Source of the DNA: Conidiobolus incongruus B7586
Taxonomy: Eukaryota; Entomophthoromycota; Entomophthoromycetes; Entomophthorales; Conidiobolaceae
Reading direction: 5' to 3'
NCBI GenBank assembly: GCA_000697335.1
Contig: JNEM01013448.1
Coordinates: 1-28,418 of the forward strand
DNA: 28,418 nt
The notes beneath the pieces are model-generated. The model did no database searches. It was not told the DNA's origin and saw only the letters and a program-made list of their open reading frames with translations. Numbering within the stretch: position 1 is the stretch's first letter; each line of letters starts with the position of its first letter. Position numbers and translations under genes: made by a program. Of the stretch, positions 21,857-28,418 are shown one piece after another.

Positions 21857-22564
21857 GAATTATAAAAATTATATTATTAGATTAATTATTTGGGTGAATA
21901 TATTTATATTGTTATATATGCTGAAAAAATTTAACTTTGAAAATACTTTACTTGAGTTTAATATTAAACACTAAATTGAATATTTATATATTATTATTAT
22001 TATTATTATTATTAGAGGTATTAGATTGATGAAAAATAAGAAATATAAAATATTCTTAAGGGTGTTAAAATAAGAAGTGAATGAATGTTTTGATTGTTGT
22101 AAGAATTCAAGTTGGTAATTGGTCAAATCAATAAAATTAAAGGGTTAAAAATGGAAAGATTTGAGTGGGATGAAGATTGGTAATTTAAAGTTTGAGTAGT
22201 TTCCTTTTTGGTGAATTAAAGGATCACAATAAGGTTAAAAATAGTCTTAGATATCTTCATCAAATATATTAAAACATCAATTATAAGGTTTGATTAAATG
22301 ATTTTGTCTAAAACAATAGAACAGATGATGGAATCAAAAACGAAAAATTGAACACCTATATGAGGAATATTACTGCTATAACTTTTGTGTCTGAAAATAC
22401 TCATATTTGCAAATATCAGAATTTTAACAATTAAAAAATCTCAGAAATGGTAATGAAGTATCATATAAATTAAAGATGTATAAGTTCAAAGAAAAATATT
22501 TTTTTATATAGTAAAATTTATGATATTGGAAAAATACTAGGAGAAGATTGAAGTTAATAAATAT
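21857..22564. other. Intergenic region between AFI1-like and LSM8 genes
   Basis: Holds the AFI1 promoter side and the LSM8 3' end. Apart from one microsatellite I see no element; 22080-22260 is somewhat less AT-rich, without a recognisable gene. Confidence 0.5.
21991..22014. repeat. (TTA)8 microsatellite
   Basis: Eight exact TTA units about 140 bases upstream of the AFI1-like ATG, so in its promoter or leader. Confidence 0.95.
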
Positions 22565-23032
22565 TTACAATATTAAATTGGGTAATGGTTGTGCTTTCCT
22601 CTCTGACCATGGTTCATTATTATCTATTTCAGTGTCAATTAATCCAATTGTGACCCTAAAAATTATTTAATCAATATACTTATATAGCATAAGAAGAATA
22701 AAACTTACGTAGTATCACCTCGAATCATGTAGAGGCCGAGCGGTACAGTTTGCATTCCCTCTTCAGTTGAAAATACGCGCTCTTCACTATGAGTAAGGAT
22801 CAAGTTACCTGTCTGGTCAAATCCTTTAAGTTCACCCTTTACAAAAAATCATAAAATTAATTATTGAATTGAATAGTATATGAATAATAATACTTACGAC
22901 AATTAATCTTCCATCAATAGTCATTACAGCTACTTTACCTAAAATTATAAAGATATATGTTAATAATTTTATATTAAATAATTTTTAAATTATATATTTA
23001 TTACTGTTAACAAAAGCTTGTAAACCTAACAT
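22565..23032 (-). CDS. LSM8: U6 snRNA-associated Sm-like protein LSm8
   Basis: Subunit of the nuclear LSm2-8 ring that binds the 3' oligo-U end of U6 snRNA, supporting splicing. Four exons, 23032-23005, 22938-22898, 22836-22709 and 22655-22565, with GT-AG introns of 66, 61 and 53 nt, give 95 residues; human LSM8 has 96. The sequence follows the family closely: MLGLQAFVN, then the Sm1 part KVAVMTIDGRLIVGELKGFD and TGNLILTHSEERVF, then GMQTVPLGLYMIRGD of Sm2, with an acidic/polar tail. The start Met matches the conserved MLGL. The first exon is only 28 nt, so no long open frame marks the gene. It lies in the same orientation as its neighbours, about 490 bases from the K+ channel stop. Confidence 0.95.
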
Positions 23033-23519
23033 TGTAATAAAATTGAAATTGAATGTATATAAATATCTATGGCAAACAGTAATAGTAAAGTGTATTATTT
23101 TAACAGAATTAGTCTTTAAAATAATTTGAATTTAATTAGTTTTGCAATATTGATTAAATTTTTAATTTCCTTACTCAAAAACGTGTACTAAGGTGAATTT
23201 ATGACTAATAATACTCAAATAAAAACTTATGGGATGTATACATTTCATTTATCTACAACTTCACCATTAAATTTTTATTTTAATTTACATCATAATATCG
23301 ATTTTATGATTTATTCAGCACTATAAAAATAGTGTCCATAATATAATAAACATTCATTACTCTTGTTAGCCCAAGTGATATTTATAATAACTAAAACCTG
23401 AAGACGATTTAATATCAAAAATCATGTTAAACAAATTCATTATTAAAAAATTTTATTGATCAAAATTAGGTATCATATCTAATCACTATGTTTTATATAA
23501 AAGATAAATTTGTTTAATA
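23033..23519. other. Intergenic region between LSM8 and the K+ channel
   Basis: LSM8 upstream region and channel 3' flank. Nothing else recognised. Confidence 0.5.
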
Positions 23520-24944
23520 TTAATTCCCCTGTCTAGGCATTGGTGATGTAGTATTGCGAGGGTTAGAGGTAGGTTGAATTCGATCGTCAAAAGGACTTTG
23601 TGGAACTGGTCTCCTCCTAACTAATTCACTATTTTGAAGTAGAGAACTCAAAGTTTGCAGCTGACCTGCAAGTGCCACTTGATTGGTCTCTATTACTTTC
23701 AATCGATTAAGAATGCCTGTGTAGCCCTCCCAATCAAGTCCATCTCCTTGGGTGATAGTTGTTACCATTTCAGGTGAATAACGGCTCATTTGGTATTGTT
23801 GAGTTTGTCCAGGCTCAGCATGTCCATTGGCTTCATTTTGTTTATTTTTGAGAACATCCCAAACGACTGTGAAATTTCTACCCACAATGACAGAAGGTAA
23901 AGCAATAAGCAAAATACCAAGTACCATCAATGGGAAAGCAATCAATTTACCAATGAATGTGGAAGGAACGATATCACCGTAACCAGTGGTAGTAATCGTC
24001 GCGATAACGAACCAAAAGGCTGCGGGAATACTGTCGAATTCAACCGCTGACCCAGCAACGCCCGATACGAATTCCTTCTTCTGATCATCCCAAGTGCCCC
24101 TTTCGGCAAAGTATAGAAATGTAGAAAATATCAAAATGGTCATTAGCATAAAAAATATTAGGGCGATTAAGGCGTCTAAACTCTTTTTCACAGCTAAAAT
24201 CATAACCTCAATAGACAATTGTAAAAGCGAAGAATATTTAAATGCTCTAAAAACTCTAAATATTCTGAAAATTCTCAAAATATTAAAACGAAACTCTACG
24301 GTGGTATCTCGATGAAGGATTAGCATTATGTAATATGGTATGACTGCAATGATATCAATAATGGTCAATGGAGATTTTAAAAAATTCCATATTTGTTTCT
24401 TATCCGAAGAATGAGCTAAAAATCTAAGCAATAACTCAATGGTAAAAAATATCATGATAGCTAATTCCATTCCATTCCAGAATTTTAACTCTAGCTTCCT
24501 GATTGATGGTATTGTTTCAATAGTAGTTAAAAATACACTTAACACGATCATAAAGGTCACTAGAATATTGATACAGAAGGCAGGTGTACTTGATGAAGCG
24601 TCCTCCAAAAGTAAATAAAGATCCCTCTTCCACTTGCGCTTGTACCTGGACTCTTCGTGAATCTCATTGGTTGCATAGATATTGTCATTGGCCTCAGCTA
24701 CGATTGACAATTGTTCCAAATTGGGAGTATTCAAATTACTATAGCTGGGAGAGTTACTACCGCTGTTAGCATTATAAGGCCTTCTCAAATTCGAAACGTT
24801 ATGGTGGTGGGGATTAGAATAAATTTCTAATTCAATATCGGTGGAATCACGATTTGAGTGAACGCTTCTTCTTTGCTGAATAGGTGAAGCAGATGTTGGA
24901 TTAGGTTGAGCATTGGCAACTAAATTAATATCTTCTTTTTCCAT
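23520..24944 (-). CDS. Voltage-gated K+ channel, six-transmembrane Kv type, intronless
   Basis: A 474-residue channel subunit, probably tetrameric in the plasma or vacuolar membrane. An in-frame TAA directly precedes the ATG, fixing the start. After a polar N-terminus of about 115 residues without a T1/BTB domain come S1 (about 123-143), S2 (155-177), S3 (190-210) and S4 (218-236, FRFNILRIFRIFRVFRAFK, Arg/Lys every third position). S5 (about 255-279), the pore with TTTGYGD (318-324) and S6 (331-356) follow. The filter marks K+ selectivity and S4 voltage sensing. S6 reads ALPSVIVGRNF where animal Kv channels have ALPVPVIVSNF, so the PVP hinge is absent. Residues about 408-440 could form a coiled coil for assembly. 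It is the only protein gene here without introns. Whether it opens outward or inward cannot be told. Confidence 0.93.
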   Translation of the reverse strand: MEKEDINLVANAQPNPTSASPIQQRRSVHSNRDSTDIELEIYSNPHHHNVSNLRRPYNANSGSNSPSYSNLNTPNLEQLSIVAEANDNIYATNEIHEESRYKRKWKRDLYLLLEDASSSTPAFCINILVTFMIVLSVFLTTIETIPSIRKLELKFWNGMELAIMIFFTIELLLRFLAHSSDKKQIWNFLKSPLTIIDIIAVIPYYIMLILHRDTTVEFRFNILRIFRIFRVFRAFKYSSLLQLSIEVMILAVKKSLDALIALIFFMLMTILIFSTFLYFAERGTWDDQKKEFVSGVAGSAVEFDSIPAAFWFVIATITTTGYGDIVPSTFIGKLIAFPLMVLGILLIALPSVIVGRNFTVVWDVLKNKQNEANGHAEPGQTQQYQMSRYSPEMVTTITQGDGLDWEGYTGILNRLKVIETNQVALAGQLQTLSSLLQNSELVRRRPVPQSPFDDRIQPTSNPRNTTSPMPRQGN

Positions 24945-26322
24945 TTAGGATGATAATATAATAAAATATCCAATAAATAAGCTATTAATTGATATTTATT
25001 ATCATTAAATGTATCTTTAGGTTAATTTCTATATATTTGAGTTGAACCTTGTGGTATTCAAGGAATATTGAATGAATATGATTTTAATTTAGTTAATTAT
25101 CCTTGATTAATGGGATAACTCTTTCATCACTTTATTATAAATTTAGTCCAATCATTTTTACCCAAACTTAAATATAATTTCCAATAAATAAATAAATCAA
25201 ACTTGTTATTAAAATCTTTCAAATAAAACTTATTAATAGTTATGTTGTTTATAGTTCTTAATCAACAGAATCTAAATTAATGTTTATTAAAATGAATATA
25301 TTTATAAAATATAATATCAGTTATGAATTGAGTAATAAGAAAATACTAATACTTGAAAATTAGAAATTGTAAATTTATTCAAATTAAACAGTGAAAAATT
25401 ATTAATTATAATAAGTTTTGATTTAAACATTGTTTCTAAACAATTGACAATGTATTAAAGCACTTGATATTATTAACAAAATATTACAATATTATATGAT
25501 TTTAATAAAATATATTAATGCTGTTCCTATATTTAATATACTACTGATCCCTTTATTTAAAATTCTTGACAAATTGTCGGTAATTTATATAAACCCTCTC
25601 TACATTGAAATTATATTAGAATTGAAGAACTCTTTTATAAAAACTATCAAAGCATGAAAAATCTAGATCTTTTTATATATAAGCTTAATCATGTTATACA
25701 TTTTAAAATTCTAACATATATTAAAATATTAAAAGGATAATTATCTGATTTAACAGCAAAAAATATATTATTTATCAAATAATTAAAAGGAGTAATTCAA
25801 ATAAAAAATTTTAATAGTTTATAACATAGTTGGATTCAAATTTGAAGTATTGTGTTTGTTAAAAATATTATATGGAAATTCAATTTATTAAAGAACTATA
25901 TATACATTATATATATTTATATCCAATTTTTATATTAAAAATTGTGATATTAGTCGAGTTATTCTTTTAGATTAAATTTTGTAATAGAGTATATGAACAA
26001 TATATTAAATACTCAAAGAATAATTGACAAAATCATGAATATTAATTTGAAATATTCAACAAATATATTCCATATAAAAATGATTTATTTAAACGGAAAT
26101 CTGAAATTCAAAAAAATATAAATATGGTTAAAATAATTGAATATTTGTAACAATATAAATTACAATAAATATTTATATCAAATTTTATTGATTATTAGTA
26201 TGATGGTCTATTATTTATAAGGGATGATAGGAAATAATCCACAATAATAATTAAATTCTATTGAATATGAAATGCTCAAAAATAGTCAGTAATACAAAGG
26301 TTATATGGCTTGAAGGGATGAA
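24945..26322. other. AT-rich intergenic region between LTV1 and the K+ channel
   Basis: About 1.4 kb: channel promoter side and LTV1 3' flank. No further gene, RNA or clear repeat seen. Confidence 0.5.
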
Positions 26323-28199
26323 TTAAACCAAATGGATATGCTTTTGATTAGCTTTTTGGGCGGCTTTTTGTTGATTGAGAGCATCCTTTTGAGCATATTC
26401 AAGTTTAGTTTGTTTCTTTTCAGCTCTTCGATTCTATTTCAAATGTTAATAATTTGATGTTTGTTAAATTATAAAAATCAAATTTTACCTTTTTCATTTC
26501 TTTGACTGCTGCTTTTCTCGCCCTCTTCTCTTCAGCTGTTTCTTTCTTAGATCTAGCTTCTCCTAAGTTGATTTTTTCTAATTGACAAAATTAGTAAAAT
26601 AGAATTTAAAATAAAAATAAAAAAATTACCAGTTAGCTGGGCTAAATGAGCATCGATATCAATATCATCATTTAAGCCATTTTCATCAATGGAGTTAAGG
26701 GCATTTTGCAATTTTTCATCTTGATCGGTTTGAACACGAGGGAAACCTTTAGAGGAAATAACAATTTTGGGTTTGGAAGGTTCTTTGATCAAGGCGGGAT
26801 GATTGTAAATATTGGAATAAGTACTCAATATACTTTGAGCATCCCAAACATCCCTGACCTTTTGTTCAGGTCTCTTGAGCTCTGAGTCTTTAGAGGATGA
26901 CTTCTTAGGCTTTTGTTCTAAGCTTTCTAAAATCTTAGCCTTGGAAATAGCTTCATCATCTTCTGTATCGAGTAAAGTTTTACGTAAGATACCAAGCTTA
27001 TCACCTCCAGTTTCGCCATCCATTTGAGTGACAACTTTTTTGCCAATAATTTCATATTTGTCTAAAAATTCATTTAAGATATCATCAAAATCTTCTCTCA
27101 TGGGAACACCTTCAGGGCATTCATCATCTTCGTCATCATCATCCATGTATTCAGCTTCAATACGGTCAAATTGTTCATCAAGGGAGGTAAGACCAGCGTT
27201 TCTGAACATAGCAGAAGATGTCATAGAGTATCTGGAAGCCATAGATTTTGAGTCAAATCCTCTAGATGACTTGAAGCGATTTAAACCATTTTCGTCAAAT
27301 TCATCCTCTTCCTCATCTTCAAAATCATCATCAGAGTCGAATTTAGATCTGTTCTTTTGGAATTGTCTGAAATGATCTTCCCAAGTAGCATCGGGGCCCA
27401 ATTCTTCATCGGATTCACCTTCTAAGGGAACATAGTCTTCATCGTTGAGATCTTCAAAAAATTCATCATCAAGATCTTCAATATATGCTTCATCATCTAA
27501 AGCAATTAAAGCATCACGTAATTCATCATCCATCTCATCCATATATTCTACAAGAAGAATGATTAATAACACGAATTTGAATTAATTAGTAAGTAAAATA
27601 CCTTGAGGAATACTTGTTTGATTCATTAAACCAATAGGATTTTCAGTTTTTGAAGAGAATACTTCTTCAGGCAAATTAAAAGTAACCCCCTTTGGCTAAA
27701 AAATTATTATTAAAATAAAATTAAAGTTTGGCCATAATTATATACCTTGGGCTTAGCACTGGGTGCTTCAATAAAAATGGAATCGGGATTTTGTCCCATT
27801 GGTTTCATATGTTGAGTGTAATCATAATTATCTTTAGGATCTACGAAAATACCATATTCAGCAGCGGTTAAAGCATTTCTATTAAAATATTTAATTTTAA
27901 CTAAATATAACTATAAATTTTAAAATTTTACTTATTAATTAATTCTTCAGGATCGATATCATCAATATCTACACTCTTTTGTTTTGATTTTTTAGACTTT
28001 GACTAAAGCAACAATATTAAATATTTAAAATTAATTAAAGGTTTGAGTTTTGAATTACTTTTTTCTTCAAGTTGCCAGGAGTAACAGGTAACAAAACATT
28101 AGGAGTACTATCTTCCAGAGCGATCAAAGGATCCCTCTGAGATCTATGGACTACTGAAAAGTGTTGAGCTTTCTTTTTATCGATAAAGGGTTTAGGCAT
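26323..28199 (-). CDS. LTV1: 40S ribosome assembly factor LTV1
   Basis: LTV1 binds pre-40S particles with Enp1 and Rps3, shaping the beak before export and cytoplasmic maturation; casein kinase 1 releases it. Seven exons: 28199-28059, 28002-27932, 27878-27746, 27695-27602, 27547-26630, 26577-26489 and 26433-26323, with introns of 50-56 nt, give 518 residues (yeast 463). The N-terminus MPKPFIDKKKAQHF plus VVHRSQRDPLI is the family hallmark and fixes the start. AEYGIFVDPKDNYDYTQHMK is the next conserved block. A long Asp/Glu-rich centre (acidic runs such as DLDDEFFEDLNDEDY and FDSDDDFEDEEEDEFDENG) follows. The C-terminus is Lys/Arg-rich and helical (KKETAEEKRARKAAVKEMKK...), the expected RNA/ribosome-binding tail. 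Ser-rich stretches in the centre are possible kinase sites. Confidence 0.95.
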
Positions 28200-28418
28200 T
28201 TTAATAATATTTTTGATTATATTTCAAATATTATTTAATTTTAATCAATATATAGTTATTTAAAATTATTTTTTTTTTTTATGAGGAAAGGATTTATTCG
28301 ACAACTTATGGGATGACATAATAAAACCGCCGTATCACTTAGTAATTACCAAGTATACGTAATAGTTACAAAGCATATAGTATATTTCCAATTCATCCAA
28401 GTGGATAACCGTAGTAAT
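28200..28418. other. LTV1 upstream region
   Basis: Promoter side of LTV1. The last 130 bases are less AT-rich and may belong to a divergent gene or leader beyond the window, but I see no start codon with a convincing frame. Confidence 0.4.

Noticed and set aside
27028-27375. Ser-rich open frame on the plus strand
   Set aside because: It is the antisense of the Asp/Glu-rich centre of LTV1: GAT/GAA repeats read backwards as Ser codons.
1-28418. The whole genome using a code in which TAA/TAG mean Gln
   Set aside because: All six intact genes end at TAA or TGA at the expected protein ends and carry no in-frame TAA/TAG in exons; only the 9.2-10.2 kb islet raises the question.
1-28418. CRISPR arrays, rRNA genes, LTR or LINE elements
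   Set aside because: I saw no regularly spaced direct repeats, no rRNA motifs and no reverse-transcriptase signatures on either strand.

Overview
The window reads as nuclear DNA of a very AT-rich fungus, probably an early-diverging lineage. The evidence is a fungal gene set (PHO8-type vacuolar alkaline phosphatase, an AFI1/SPA-domain protein, LSM8, LTV1), standard stop codons, and 25 small GT-AG introns of 49-68 nt that I placed by hand from reading frame and protein continuity. Exons are moderately AT-rich and the DNA between genes is extremely AT-rich. A voltage-gated K+ channel is unusual for a higher fungus and fits an early branch, but the lineage is inference.

Layout. 1-833 is the 3' part of a dipeptidyl-peptidase IV (S9B) copy on the plus strand. 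It is nearly identical to the intact gene at 10564-13259 (minus strand) up to about base 564, then diverges sharply, has lost its catalytic Asp and ends early. Between the two inverted copies lies a gene desert of about 9.7 kb. It holds two decayed mariner transposons (about 1985-3203 and 4189-5424, both minus), an exact 19-base Tn5/Nextera mosaic end at 6179-6197 that is almost certainly a library artefact, two perfect hairpins, and a GC-richer islet (about 9242-10180) with coding-like but stop-filled frames.

From 13260 to 17037 there are no protein genes: an unexplained islet (13700-13905), a structured islet that looks like a minus-strand non-coding RNA gene (14715-15011), and a tRNA-Arg(TCT) at 15273-15345.

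The right half is gene-dense: PHO8-like phosphatase (+, six exons), then on the minus strand an AFI1-like protein (seven exons, one unresolved frame break), LSM8 (four exons), an intronless Kv-type K+ channel and LTV1 (seven exons). These are unrelated housekeeping and membrane functions: peptide degradation, phosphate recovery, cell polarity, U6 snRNA and splicing, K+ transport and 40S ribosome assembly. They form no operon-like pathway. No wholly new system is proven. The best leads are the structured RNA islet, the inverted DPP-IV mosaic and the 9.3-10.2 kb islet. The adapter sequence means that linkage across 6.18 kb must be checked first.
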